Source: Amycolatopsis dendrobii (lineage in GTDB: Bacteria; Actinomycetota; Actinomycetes; Mycobacteriales; Pseudonocardiaceae). From it: 64,000 nt of DNA. The DNA lies in assembly GCF_014145675.1 (NCBI RefSeq), contig NZ_JACGZW010000001.1:434001-498000 (forward strand), written 5' to 3'. Each line of letters opens with the position of its first letter. The first letter of the stretch is position 1. A program made the translations under genes and the position numbers. The notes beneath the pieces are model-generated. The model did not search any database and had not been told where the DNA came from. It saw nothing but the letters and a program-made list of their open reading frames with translations. Positions 47,919 through 56,883 of the stretch are shown here, one piece after another.

Positions 47919-49148
47919 ATGGGAAAGGCACTGGAGGGCGTCCGCGTCCTCGACATGACCCACGTCCAATCCGGACCGTCGTCGACGCAGATCCTCGCCT
48001 GGCTCGGCGCGGACGTCGTGAAGCTCGAAACCCCCGGCCGCGGCGACATCACCCGGGGCCAGCTGCGCGATCTGCCCGGAGTGGACAGTCTGTACTTCAC
48101 GATGCTCAACGCCAACAAGCGCAGCATCACGCTCAACATGAAAAGCGAACAGGGCAAGGAAGTCTTCACCAAGCTGGTGTCCTCTGCGGACGTACTGGTG
48201 GAGAACTTCGGGCCCGGCGTGGTGGACCGTTTCGGGTTCTCCTGGGAGCGGCTCCGCGAGATCAACGAACGGCTGATCTACGCCTCGATCAAGGGTTTCG
48301 GACCGGGCCGGTACGCGAATTTCAAGGCCTACGAGGTGATCGCGCAGGCGATGGGCGGCTCGATGAGCACGACCGGCTTCGAGCAGGGACCGCCGACCGC
48401 CACCGGCGCGCAGATCGGCGATTCGGGCACCGGCATCCACCTGGTAGCGGCGATTCTGGCGGCGTTGTACCAGCGCACGAGCACCGGACGCGGCCAGCGG
48501 GTGCAGGTCGCGATGCAGGACGCCGTGCTCAACCTGTGCCGGGTCAAGCTGCGCGACCAGCAGCGGCTGGCGCACGGGCCGCTGGGGGAGTACCCCAACG
48601 AACGGTTCGGCGACGAGGTGCCGCGGTCGGGCAACGCGTCCGGCGGAGGACAGCCGGGCTGGGCGGTGCGCTGCGCGCCGGGCGGGCCGAACGACTACAT
48701 CTACGTCATCGTCCAGCCGGTCGGCTGGGCCCCGCTGACCGAGCTGATCGGACGGCCGGAACTCGCCGAAGACCCGGACTGGGCGACGCCGGAGGCGCGG
48801 CTGTCCAAACTGGACAAAGTGTTCGCGATGGTCGAGGAATGGACCGAGCAGCGCACCAAATGGGAGGTCATGGAACTGCTCAACGCCCGGAACATCCCCT
48901 GTGGTCCGATTCTGTCCACCAAGGAGCTGATCGAGGACGAGACGCTGGCCGAGCTGGGGTCGGTGGTCGAGGTGCCGCATCCGGAGCGCGGAGCGTTCAA
49001 GACCGTCGGCTGTCCGTTGAAGCTGTCCGATTCGCCGGTGGACGTCGAGCGTTCCCCGCTGCTCGGCGAACACAACGACGAGGTGCTCGGCGAACTCGGC
49101 TACAGCGCGGCGGATGTCGATCGGCTGCGCACGGCGGGCGTGATCTGA
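47919..49148 (+). CDS. frc: Formyl-CoA:oxalate CoA-transferase (family III CoA-transferase)
   Basis: Moves CoA from formyl-CoA to oxalate, regenerating oxalyl-CoA for the decarboxylase. 409 residues. Starts [20 protein letters not shown], which is close to known Frc proteins. The catalytic aspartate is Asp168 in [10 protein letters not shown], and the glycine loop GGGQPG is at about residue 245. GGAGG ribosome site; 16 nt after the decarboxylase. Confidence 0.92.
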   Translation: MGKALEGVRVLDMTHVQSGPSSTQILAWLGADVVKLETPGRGDITRGQLRDLPGVDSLYFTMLNANKRSITLNMKSEQGKEVFTKLVSSADVLVENFGPGVVDRFGFSWERLREINERLIYASIKGFGPGRYANFKAYEVIAQAMGGSMSTTGFEQGPPTATGAQIGDSGTGIHLVAAILAALYQRTSTGRGQRVQVAMQDAVLNLCRVKLRDQQRLAHGPLGEYPNERFGDEVPRSGNASGGGQPGWAVRCAPGGPNDYIYVIVQPVGWAPLTELIGRPELAEDPDWATPEARLSKLDKVFAMVEEWTEQRTKWEVMELLNARNIPCGPILSTKELIEDETLAELGSVVEVPHPERGAFKTVGCPLKLSDSPVDVERSPLLGEHNDEVLGELGYSAADVDRLRTAGVI

Positions 49149-49150
49149 GG

Positions 49151-51289
49151 ATGACCACGGAAACGGGCCGCGCGGCGGTCGGAGAAATCTTGAAGCGAGT
49201 CGCCGAGGAAGGCCGTTCCGCCTTGACCGCACCGGAAGGTCGCGCGGTGTGCGAGGCCTACGGGATTCCGACGCCGCAGGAACGGCTCGCCGCTTCGGCG
49301 GCGGAAGCGGTGGCGCGGGCTGGGGAAATCGGCCTGCCAGTGGTGCTGAAGATCGTGTCGCCGGACATCCTGCACAAGACTGAGGCCGGCGGCGTGCTCG
49401 TCGGCCTTGGCAGCGAACAGGAAGTCGCCGACGGTTACGCCACGATTCTGGCCAATGCCAAGGCTTACGACGCCTCGGCGCGGATCACCGGCGTGCAGGT
49501 GCAGCAGATGCTGACCGGCGGGCAGGAAGTGATCATCGGCGCGGTCACCGATCCGAGCTTCGGCAAGATTGTCGCGTTCGGACTCGGCGGCGTCCTGGTC
49601 GAGGTGCTCAAGGACGTCACCTTCCGCCTGGCCCCCACCAGCACCGGCGAAGCTCTGTCCATGGTGGACGGCATCGCCGCGGCGGAAATCCTCAACGGAG
49701 TGCGCGGCGGCGAAGCGGTGGACAAGACGGCGCTGGCCGGCATCGTGCACCGGCTGTCGCAGCTGGTCACCGACTTTCCGCAGCTCGCCGAGGTCGATCT
49801 CAACCCGGTGCTCGCCACCGGCGCCGGGGCGACTGCGGTGGACGTGCGGATTCTGGTCGATCCGGCGGCCGCCGCGGAACCGGTGCGGTTCAGCCAAGAC
49901 GAGATCCTCGCCGCGATGAACCGGATCATGAAACCGGCCGCGGTCGCGGTGATCGGCGCGTCCGCCGAGGACGGAAAGATCGGCAATTCGGTGATGAAGA
50001 ATCTCGTCAACGGCGGCTACGCGGGCGAGATCTACCCGATCAATCCGAAGGCCGCGGAAATCCTCGATCGCAAGGCGTATCCGAGCATCTCGGACGTGCC
50101 CGGCGACGTGGACGTGGCCGTCTTCGCGATCCCGGCGAAGTTCGTGCCGTCGGCGCTGGAGGAGGCGGGGGAGACGGGCGTCGCCGGGGCGATCCTGGTC
50201 CCGTCCGGCTTCGGCGAGACCGGGAACATCGAGCTGCAGAACGAGGTTCTCGCCATAGCGCGCAGGCATGGCGTGCGGATTCTCGGCCCGAACATCTACG
50301 GCTATTACTACACGCCGGAGAATCTGTCGGCGACGTTTTGCACCCCGTACGACGTCAAAGGCGGTGTCGCGCTGTCCTCGCAGAGCGGCGGGATCGGGAT
50401 GGCGATCCTGGGTTTCAGCCGGTCGGCCGGGATGGGCGTGTCGGCGATCGTCGGCGTAGGGAACAAAGCCGACATCGACGAAGACGACCTGCTCACGTTC
50501 TTCGAGCACGACGACAACACCGAACTCGTCGCCATGCACCTGGAAGACCTCAAGGACGGGCGCGCGTTCGCCGAAACCGCGAAACGAGTGTCGGCGAAGA
50601 AACCGGTGGTGGTGCTCAAGGCGGGCCGGACGTCGGAAGGCGCGAAAGCGGCCGGGTCCCACACCGGCGCGCTGGCCGGCAACGACCGCGTGTACGACGA
50701 CATCCTGCGGCAAAGCGGCGTCATTCGCGCACCAGGGCTCAACGACCTGCTCGAATACGCGCGAGGCGTGCCGAAACTGCCCACGCCGAAGGGCGAAAAC
50801 GTCGTGATCATCACCGGCGCGGGCGGTTCCGGGGTGCTGCTGTCGGACGCCTGTGTGGACAACGGGCTCACGCTGATGCGGATCCCGGACGACCTCGACG
50901 CCGCGTTCCGCGAATACATCCCCCCGTTCGGCGCGGCCGGGAACCCGGTGGACATCACCGGCGGGGAACCGCCGTCCACCTATCGGAACACCATCGCGTT
51001 AGGACTGTCCGACGATCGTATTCACTCGTTGGTTCTCGGTTACTGGCACACGATCGTCACGCCGCCGATGGTGTTCGCCGAGCTGGTCGCGGACGTCGTG
51101 GAGGAGTTCCGGCGCAAGGGGATCCACAAGCCGGTGGTGGCTTCGCTGTCCGGAGACGTCGAGGTCGAGCAGGCCAGCGAGCACCTGTACGCGCACGGCG
51201 TCGTCGCCTATCCGTACACGACCGAGAAGCCGGTCGCGGTGCTCGGCGCGAAGTACCGCTGGGCGCGTTCGGCCGGTCTGCTGCCTTGA
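49151..51289 (+). CDS. NDP-forming acyl-CoA ligase (acetate-CoA ligase family), fused beta-alpha
   Basis: 712 residues. An N-terminal ATP-grasp (beta) domain (AVCEAYGIPTPQE, then VVLKIVSPDILHKTEAGGV) is followed from about 265 by the CoA-binding/ligase (alpha) domains (AVAVIGASAEDGKIGNSV), with the phosphohistidine in GSHTGALAG. This beta-first order is reversed from many archaeal Acd proteins. In the oxalate operon it probably activates oxalate, or recovers ATP from formyl-CoA or another acyl-CoA. Specificity cannot be read. Starts 3 bases after frc. Confidence 0.87.
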   Translation: MTTETGRAAVGEILKRVAEEGRSALTAPEGRAVCEAYGIPTPQERLAASAAEAVARAGEIGLPVVLKIVSPDILHKTEAGGVLVGLGSEQEVADGYATILANAKAYDASARITGVQVQQMLTGGQEVIIGAVTDPSFGKIVAFGLGGVLVEVLKDVTFRLAPTSTGEALSMVDGIAAAEILNGVRGGEAVDKTALAGIVHRLSQLVTDFPQLAEVDLNPVLATGAGATAVDVRILVDPAAAAEPVRFSQDEILAAMNRIMKPAAVAVIGASAEDGKIGNSVMKNLVNGGYAGEIYPINPKAAEILDRKAYPSISDVPGDVDVAVFAIPAKFVPSALEEAGETGVAGAILVPSGFGETGNIELQNEVLAIARRHGVRILGPNIYGYYYTPENLSATFCTPYDVKGGVALSSQSGGIGMAILGFSRSAGMGVSAIVGVGNKADIDEDDLLTFFEHDDNTELVAMHLEDLKDGRAFAETAKRVSAKKPVVVLKAGRTSEGAKAAGSHTGALAGNDRVYDDILRQSGVIRAPGLNDLLEYARGVPKLPTPKGENVVIITGAGGSGVLLSDACVDNGLTLMRIPDDLDAAFREYIPPFGAAGNPVDITGGEPPSTYRNTIALGLSDDRIHSLVLGYWHTIVTPPMVFAELVADVVEEFRRKGIHKPVVASLSGDVEVEQASEHLYAHGVVAYPYTTEKPVAVLGAKYRWARSAGLLP

Positions 51290-51451
51290 TCAAGTCCGGA
51301 GGGAGGCGTACGTTGCCCGACACCTAACCGCTGGTCAGCGGAGTGCGGCGAGGAAGGGACGCCGGGACGCGCGGTCGCGTCCCGGCTCGGGGGAAGAACG
51401 GAGACAGCCCGGCACGGGAACCGAAGTCAACGGTGACGAAAGAGAATTCTC

Positions 51452-52846
51452 ATGACCGCAGCCCAACCGACATACCAGGAGATCGTCGACGACAACGGGC
51501 GGACATACCGGATCGGGGAGAGCCCCCGGGACCTGATGGGCCGGTCCCGCAGCTGGATGGTCTGGCTGCCGTGGGTGGCCATGATGGCGGTGAGCGTTTT
51601 CGAATACGGCTGGGGAGCCGTCGAGGGGACGCTCGAGGAGAAATACGGCTGGTCTTTGTCGGACGCGTTCTGGCTGGCCAGCATCTGGGCCGTGTTCCAG
51701 GCGGGGGTCGCTTTCCCGGCCGGGCGGCTCCGGGAGAAGAACATCGTGTCGGCGAAAACGGCGATGCTGGCCGGGGCGGTGTGTTCCGGGATCGGCTACT
51801 TCTCCATCGCGCACAGCGGAAATCTGGTGGTGGCGTTCATCGGGTACTCGGTGCTGGGCGGCATCGGCGCCGGACTCGTGTACGCGACCTGCATCAACAT
51901 GGTCGGGAAATGGTATCCGGAGAAACGCGGCGCTCGCACCGGTTTCGTGAACGGCGGGTTCGCCTACGGTTCGGTTCCGTTCATTTACCTGTTCAGCGCC
52001 TTCCTCGGCCATGAGAACGTGACGATCACGCTCGACGCGATCGGCCTGTACATGCTGGTGGTGGTCGGGCTGTGCGGCTTCGTGTTCAAGGACCCGCCGA
52101 AGAACTGGTGGCCCGCCGAGGTCGACCCGATCGCCTGGCTGAAAGGCAGCGCGGCGGGGAAGGCCCGCAGCCTGGAAAAGAACCCGCCCGCGGTACGGCA
52201 GTTCACGCCGATGGAGGCGATCCGCACCGGGATGCTGCCGCTGATGTGGGTGACCCTCGTGGTGATCGGCGGGGTTTCGCTGTTCGGGATCAACTTCCAG
52301 GTCGATTTCGCCAAGGAAAGCCAGTTCGGCGCTTTCGTGGCGGCTTCCTCGGCGGGCATCCTGGCCATTGTGAACGGCGTCGGCCGGGGGATCGTCGGCT
52401 GGGCTTCCGACCGGATCGGCCGGAAGGCGACGTTATTCTGGGTGCTGGTGATCGCGGCGTTCGCGCAATTCGGCGTGCTGTGGTCGGGCAAGACGCACAG
52501 TCTGTTCTGGTTCATGGTATTCGCGGTGCTGACCGGATTCGGCAGCGGCGCGTTCTACCCGCTGTTCGCCGCGCTGGTGCCGGACTATTTCGGCGAGAAC
52601 CACAACGCGACCAACTACGGCATCGTCTACAGCGCGAAACTGGTCGGCGGCGTCGGCGGCGGCGGTCTGGCGGCCGGAGTGATCGCCGCGTGGGGATACA
52701 CCGGCGCGTACGTGCTGGCCGGGTGCATCGCCTTGCTGTCCGCGGTGATGACGTTGTTCCTGCGGCAGCCGGGACGGTCCGGTCGCGGCTCGACGGAAAA
52801 GGCGGGCAAGCAGATCGCCCGCACCGCTCCGGCGGCCGGAAGCTGA
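51452..52846 (+). CDS. Oxalate/formate antiporter-type MFS transporter
   Basis: 464 residues, about 12 helices, OFA family (OxlT-like). The N-terminal SRSWMVWLPWVAMMAVSVFEYGWG and GFVNGGFAYGSVPFIY are typical, and a lysine in helix 11 (YSAKLVGG) is placed like the substrate-binding lysine of OxlT. It likely brings in oxalate, with formate going out. The gap of 162 bases after the ligase holds no gene. Ribosome site is weak. Confidence 0.88.
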   Translation: MTAAQPTYQEIVDDNGRTYRIGESPRDLMGRSRSWMVWLPWVAMMAVSVFEYGWGAVEGTLEEKYGWSLSDAFWLASIWAVFQAGVAFPAGRLREKNIVSAKTAMLAGAVCSGIGYFSIAHSGNLVVAFIGYSVLGGIGAGLVYATCINMVGKWYPEKRGARTGFVNGGFAYGSVPFIYLFSAFLGHENVTITLDAIGLYMLVVVGLCGFVFKDPPKNWWPAEVDPIAWLKGSAAGKARSLEKNPPAVRQFTPMEAIRTGMLPLMWVTLVVIGGVSLFGINFQVDFAKESQFGAFVAASSAGILAIVNGVGRGIVGWASDRIGRKATLFWVLVIAAFAQFGVLWSGKTHSLFWFMVFAVLTGFGSGAFYPLFAALVPDYFGENHNATNYGIVYSAKLVGGVGGGGLAAGVIAAWGYTGAYVLAGCIALLSAVMTLFLRQPGRSGRGSTEKAGKQIARTAPAAGS

Positions 52847-52861
52847 ATTTCCCTGAGCGGG

Positions 52862-52906
52862 CCCGGGAGCGACGGGACGGCTGGCATCCGCCCCGTCGCT
52901 TCCGGG
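52862..52906. terminator. Bidirectional terminator after the oxalate operon
   Basis: 15-bp stem with one mismatch (52862-52876 with 52892-52906) between the antiporter and the convergent GntR gene. Confidence 0.75.
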
Positions 52907-52981
52907 TTGCTTCGTTCCCCAGCGGGGCCGGCTGACCTCGCAGCGGTTCGGCGAGGCGTACCGGGACCCCAGTGCGGTGAC

Positions 52982-53716
52982 CTATTCGGACGCTTCCGGC
53001 CGTTCGTGGAATGCCTGGCGCGTGCGTTCGGTGTGCTGCGCCATGATTTTCTCGGCTTTTTCGACGTTGTGCGCCGCGATCGCCTCGATCAGCGCGGCGT
53101 GCTCCTGCCACGCGTCGCGCCCCCGGGGCCGGGCGATCGGCGTGTAGTACCAACGGACCCGGCGGTCGACCAGGCCGATCAGCTCGGTCAGGACGGCGTT
53201 GCCGGTCAGTTCGGTGATGTACGCGTGCAGGTCGGCGTTCGCCGCGACCAGCCGTTCGCTGTCGTCCGCGGCGAGGGCTTTCATGCCCACGTCTTGCAGT
53301 TCCCAGAGGCGCTTGATGTCGTCGTCGGTCGCGCACGCGGCGGCGAGACGCGCGGAGTGGGTCTCCAGCACCGCCCGGACGCCGAGCAGCTGGTCGGCTT
53401 CCTCGTCGGTGGGCAGGTGCACGAACGCGCCCTGCGCCGGCCGGAGGTCGACCCAGCCCTCGCTCTGCAGCCGCTGCAACGCCTCGCGCACCGGCTGCCG
53501 GCTGACCCCGAGGTATTCGGCCAGGTCAGCCTCGACGAGATGCTGCCCGGGTTCGAGGGTGCGGTTGATGATCAGCTCGGCGAGCGCGTCGTACACGACC
53601 TGCCGCAGCGGCGCGGGCCGCTCCACCCGGTTGGCGCTCTTGCCGGAGAGCGACCCCTTGGCCGTCCGGCGGCCGGTGGGCCCGCGTTCGGGCAGGGGGG
53701 AAACGGACTCGGTCAC
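52982..53716 (-). CDS. GntR-family regulator, FCD type, probable oxalate/glyoxylate regulator
   Basis: 244 residues. A basic tail, then winged helix-turn-helix at about residues 35-100 (LRQVVYDALAELIINRTLEP, then LAEYLGVSRQPVREALQRL) and the FCD ligand domain (ANADLHAYITELTG, HAALIEAIAAHN). It lies at the 3' end of the oxalate operon, convergent. The core GTATGCAA found before both oxalate and glyoxylate operons also occurs 65 bp before its own start, suggesting autoregulation. Ligand probably oxalate, oxalyl-CoA or glyoxylate (inference). Confidence 0.87.
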   Translation of the reverse strand: MTESVSPLPERGPTGRRTAKGSLSGKSANRVERPAPLRQVVYDALAELIINRTLEPGQHLVEADLAEYLGVSRQPVREALQRLQSEGWVDLRPAQGAFVHLPTDEEADQLLGVRAVLETHSARLAAACATDDDIKRLWELQDVGMKALAADDSERLVAANADLHAYITELTGNAVLTELIGLVDRRVRWYYTPIARPRGRDAWQEHAALIEAIAAHNVEKAEKIMAQHTERTRQAFHERPEASE

Positions 53717-53775
53717 GGTGCACCTCGGGTGGGATCAGCGGCGGGATTCGAGGAACTCAGTTTTCAGGATACAGG

Positions 53776-53804
53776 TTTTGGTATGCAAAATCCCAGAATT
53801 CTGG
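53776..53804. promoter_or_regulatory. GntR autoregulatory site and adjacent palindrome
   Basis: TTTTG-GTATG-CAAAA (53776-53790) is palindromic and includes GTATGCAA, shared with the two operon sites. CCAGAATTCTGG (53793-53804), a perfect 12-bp palindrome, is adjacent. Both are 60-90 bp before the GntR start. Confidence 0.5.
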
Positions 53805-53881
53805 ATCAGGTGTGCGATCTTCCCTCGGAGGGGGCGACCGGGCGGTGGTCTCTGGCGCGGGGCAGGGCCCGAGAAGCGGCT

Positions 53882-53980
53882 GCTGGCAGGGATCGGGCCG
53901 GGCAGGAGTGGCTTGCTGGCAGGGATCGGGCCGGGCGGGAGTGGCTTGCTGGCAGGGATCGGGCCGGGCGGGAGTGGCTG
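53882..53980. repeat. 33-bp tandem repeat, three copies
   Basis: Units start at 53882, 53915 and 53948 (GCTGGCAGGGATCGGGCCGG plus 13 more bases) and are nearly identical. Open in frame but low-complexity; no gene called in the 53717-54119 spacer, which otherwise holds only the GntR promoter. Confidence 0.8.
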
Positions 53981-54119
53981 CCGCTCGCGTTCGGCGGCGA
54001 AGCGGATCCGGCCGCGCCTGGCATCGTGCGCGCCTGGCGGCGGGCCGAACCCGGGGCCGTCCAGCGCTGCATCCGCCTGGCGCGCGAACGGGTCCCGCCG
54101 CGGGGACGCTCGCCGACGA

Positions 54120-54138
54120 TCTTGTTAGGCTAACCTAA
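54120..54138. promoter_or_regulatory. Iron box (IdeR/DmdR type)
   Basis: Contains TTAGGCTAACCTAA (54125-54138), identical to the right 14 bases of the 19-bp IdeR/DtxR consensus; overall about 16 of 19. Ends 4 bases before the ATG of the next gene, so the promoter should be shut when iron is plentiful. Confidence 0.75.
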
Positions 54139-54142
54139 CTCC

Positions 54143-55147
54143 ATGGGGATCATCCGTGCGGTGCCGGAACTGGAACGCGTCGTGGGCGAGCGGCCGCTGC
54201 CGGTCATGATGAAGTCGATCGACCGTCTCGACCCGCATTGCCTGGCGCTGCTCGCGCACAGTCCGGCCGCTGTGCTCGGTTATGTCGACGCCGAGGGGCG
54301 TCAGCGGGCCGGACTGGTCGGCGGAACTCCCGGGTTCGCCGAGGCGGAGAGCACGTCGCGGCTGCGGCTCCCCGCCCCGCCATCGGCAGCGCCGGGCACC
54401 GGCGCCGCGCTGCTGGTGCTCGTCCCGGGCTGGCGCGAGACCTTGCGGATCAACGGAACTCTCGCCGAAGACGGTCTTCTCGTCGAGGAAGCGTTCTTGC
54501 ACTGCGGCAAAGCAGTGATCCGCTCGAACCTGTGGGGACCGGCAGCGGCGCCAGGGGACGCCGTCGAGGAGGGCTCCGTCCTCGGACCGGCGGCGGCCGA
54601 TTTCCTTGCGGCCGCACCGTTCGCGGTGATCGCGTCGCGGGACGGCGCCGGGCGCGCGGACGTCAGTCCCAAGGGCGATCCGCCCGGAGCGGCCAGGATG
54701 ATCGGCCCGGCGACGGTCGTTCTCGCCGATCGGCCCGGCAACCGGCGCACGGACACGTTCCACAATGTCGTCGAGCGCCCGGAGGTGGCTGTCCTGGCAG
54801 TCGTCCCCGGCGACTATCGGACATTGGAGATCACCGGGAAGGCGGCCGTCAGCACGGACGCCGGGCTGCGCGAGTCGATGGCCGAGCGCAACCGCACCCC
54901 GAAAGCGGTGCTCAAAGTGGACGTCGAGACCGTCCGGCTCGCACAGAACAGTGCCCTGCGTGACTCCGGGTCGTGGGACCCCGCCCGGCACGTCGACCCC
55001 GCCGACCTGCCGCGGCCGTCGACCGTCTGGACCGATCACCTCAAGCTGAACGAGACCGCGGGCGCCGCCGCGAAACTGGTGCGGGACGGGGTGGACGAGC
55101 GCCTGCTCCGAGCGGGTCTCGACGAGGATTACCGGCAGAATCTCTGA
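54143..55147 (+). CDS. PPOX-like flavin-binding protein, two split-barrel domains, iron-regulated
   Basis: 334 residues. Two split-barrel units are suggested: about 35-125 (LALLAHSPAAVLGYVDAEGR, RETLRINGTL) and about 150-270 (ADFLAAAPFAVIASRDGAGR, RRTDTFHNVVERPEVAVLAV). This matches the pyridoxamine-phosphate-oxidase-like family. The iron box at its start implies a role in iron-poor conditions, perhaps siderophore or haem handling; that role is inferred. The C-terminal about 40 residues look helical. Confidence 0.82.
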   Translation: MGIIRAVPELERVVGERPLPVMMKSIDRLDPHCLALLAHSPAAVLGYVDAEGRQRAGLVGGTPGFAEAESTSRLRLPAPPSAAPGTGAALLVLVPGWRETLRINGTLAEDGLLVEEAFLHCGKAVIRSNLWGPAAAPGDAVEEGSVLGPAAADFLAAAPFAVIASRDGAGRADVSPKGDPPGAARMIGPATVVLADRPGNRRTDTFHNVVERPEVAVLAVVPGDYRTLEITGKAAVSTDAGLRESMAERNRTPKAVLKVDVETVRLAQNSALRDSGSWDPARHVDPADLPRPSTVWTDHLKLNETAGAAAKLVRDGVDERLLRAGLDEDYRQNL

Positions 55148-55267
55148 CCGGGCGGTTCGGCCGAGGGTGATCAACGGCGCGCCGAAGACTACTCAAATGA
55201 CCGATGTCCGCCCCGGCGATCTCCCGTAGCGTGAGGCGCGCCCAGTCGTCGACGTTGCGAGGTCCGG

Positions 55268-55402
55268 ATGGCTCAAGAACGCATGACAACCGACACCGAC
55301 ACGGCCGCCAGCGGCCTGCTGCTGAGCGTCGAACCGCTGACCGCCGCGGTCGACCGCGGCAAGGCCAACGGAGCCGTGGCCGACAACGACGGCAACGACT
55401 AG
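55268..55402 (+). CDS. 44-residue peptide, possible precursor for the adjacent JmjC oxygenase
   Basis: GAGGT ribosome site 4 nt upstream of the ATG and a stop 15 bases before the oxygenase start. The N-terminal part is polar (MAQERMTTDTDTAASG), the middle hydrophobic (LLLSVEPLTAAV), and the tail is rich in Asn, Asp and Gly (VADNDGND). No cysteine, no signal peptide. Asn and Asp are typical targets of JmjC hydroxylases, so it may be a leader-plus-core substrate. A second ATG at 55283 would give 39 residues. Not recognised as a known family. Confidence 0.55.
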   Translation: MAQERMTTDTDTAASGLLLSVEPLTAAVDRGKANGAVADNDGND

Positions 55403-55417
55403 CCGTTGCCGCGCTCC

Positions 55418-56605
55418 ATGACGGAGATTCCCGGACTGGCCGGCCTCGTCGCACCGCTCGAGGCCGGCCAGTTCTTCGCAGACGTCCTGGGCAAGCAACC
55501 GCGGCGGTTCCCGGGGGAGAAGGGCCGGTTCGCGTCGCTGCTCCCGTGGCCGGAACTGGACCGTGTGCTGCGCCAGCACCGCCTGGAGTTCCCTCGGCTG
55601 CGGCTCGCGCTCGACGGCGACGTCGTCCCCGCGCACACGTACACCGAAATGGTGTCGACCCGGCGCAACGGCCTGGTTCCGCGCGTGCTGCCGGCCCCGT
55701 TCGCCGAACACCTGCGCTCCGGCGCGACGCTCGTGCTCGATTCGGTCAACGAACTGGTCGGCGAGGTCGGCGAACTGGCGAGCAGGCTCGAACACGACCT
55801 GCGCGAGCGCATCCAGGTCAACCTGTACGCGGGCTGGGGTACCACGCACGGCTTCGACGTGCACTGGGACGACCACGACGCGTTCATCATCCAGCTTTCC
55901 GGGCGGAAGCGGTGGCGCCTGCACGGGGTCACGCGGCGTTCGCCGCTGCAACGGGACGTCGAGCTTCCGGAACGCCCGGAAGGCGAGCCGTCCGACGACT
56001 TCCTGCTGGAGGACGGCGACGTCCTTTACCTGCCGCGCGGGCACTGGCACGACGTGTCGGCCGTCGGCGAGGAGTCGCTGCACCTGACGATCGGGTTCAA
56101 CGCCGCCACCGGTGTGGACCTCGTCGCGTGGCTGGCCGACCAATTGCGGTCCGACGAGTTGTTCCGCGCCGATCTGCCGCGGTTCGCCGGTCCGGACGCG
56201 CGGGCCGAGCGGGCCGAAGCTCTCCGCCGCCGGCTCGCCGAGGCAACTGCGGGCGACGTCGTCGGCCGTTTCCTTGCCGACCGGGACGCCCAGGCCCCGG
56301 CCCAGACCCGCGTCGGCCTGCCGTGGGCGGCGACGGCGGACCTGCTGCCGCCGGACGACGACTTCGAGGTCAGGCTGCTCGTCCCGCGTGCCGCGCTGGT
56401 CGACGACGACGGGACTGTTGCCCTGGTCGGAGCCGGGAAACGGTTGGTGTTCGCCGAAGCCGCGCGACCGGTGCTCGCCGCGTTGCTCGGGTGCGGTCCG
56501 CAGCCGTTCAAGGTTCTCGTCGACGCCGCGCCCGGGGTGCCTCCGGCGACTGTGCGGGCTTTGTTGCGGGAGTTGGTGGTTCAGGGGCTGGTGGCTCGGG
56601 CTTGA
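55418..56605 (+). CDS. JmjC/cupin_4 Fe(II)- and 2-oxoglutarate-dependent oxygenase (ribosomal-oxygenase-like)
   Basis: 395 residues. The JmjC barrel shows the iron ligands His149 and Asp151 in HWDDHD and His211 in YLPRGHWHD. QLSGRKRWRLHG resembles the E. coli YcfD, MINA53 and NO66 ribosomal oxygenases. The C-terminal 80 residues look like the family winged helix (VRALLRELVVQGLVARA). Those enzymes hydroxylate Arg or His in ribosomal proteins, but placement directly after a tiny Asn/Asp-rich peptide gene suggests a peptide substrate. No clear ribosome site at ATG 55418; TTG 55406 is an alternative and would couple it to the peptide. Confidence 0.85.
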   Translation: MTEIPGLAGLVAPLEAGQFFADVLGKQPRRFPGEKGRFASLLPWPELDRVLRQHRLEFPRLRLALDGDVVPAHTYTEMVSTRRNGLVPRVLPAPFAEHLRSGATLVLDSVNELVGEVGELASRLEHDLRERIQVNLYAGWGTTHGFDVHWDDHDAFIIQLSGRKRWRLHGVTRRSPLQRDVELPERPEGEPSDDFLLEDGDVLYLPRGHWHDVSAVGEESLHLTIGFNAATGVDLVAWLADQLRSDELFRADLPRFAGPDARAERAEALRRRLAEATAGDVVGRFLADRDAQAPAQTRVGLPWAATADLLPPDDDFEVRLLVPRAALVDDDGTVALVGAGKRLVFAEAARPVLAALLGCGPQPFKVLVDAAPGVPPATVRALLRELVVQGLVARA

Positions 56606-56672
56606 CCACGGGCTTCGCCGAGCGGTGGTGCGGGTGCCGTCGAGGTGAGTCGGCGGTGCGACGCCGGGCTTG

Positions 56673-56693
56673 CGGGGCAGGTCGCCTGCCCCG
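56673..56693 (+). terminator. Terminator hairpin after JmjC gene
   Basis: Perfect 9-bp stem CGGGGCAGG with CCTGCCCCG and a 3-base loop, 67 nt after the stop. The rest of the 56606-56860 spacer shows nothing else. Confidence 0.65.
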
Positions 56694-56863
56694 TTGCTGA
56701 TCCGGCCCTGATCTGACGGGACGGTGCGCGCGCTGGTCATCCGCCGTTTCGGCCTGGGCTGAGCCACCGGCATGTCGGTCCGGAGTCCTCGCGAGCATTG
56801 CCCGATCGAGTGATGTCGCGCGAGAGTGACGGTTGCCTCGAAAGAGCAGGACGGGCCGTCAGC

Positions 56864-56883
56864 TATACTTAGGCATGCCTAAG
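56864..56883. promoter_or_regulatory. -10 box and iron box overlapping the start of the ferredoxin-like gene
   Basis: TATACT (56864-56869) runs into the perfect palindrome CTTAGGCATGCCTAAG (56868-56883), a DtxR/IdeR-type box. The ATG at 56875 lies in the centre of the palindrome, 5 nt after the -10 box, so the mRNA is leaderless and the repressor would cover the start point. Confidence 0.7.

Noticed and set aside
53812..54138. Plus-strand frame over the 33-bp repeats as a repeat protein gene
   Set aside because: No start signal, composition like neighbouring frames, and its end overlaps the iron box of the next gene.
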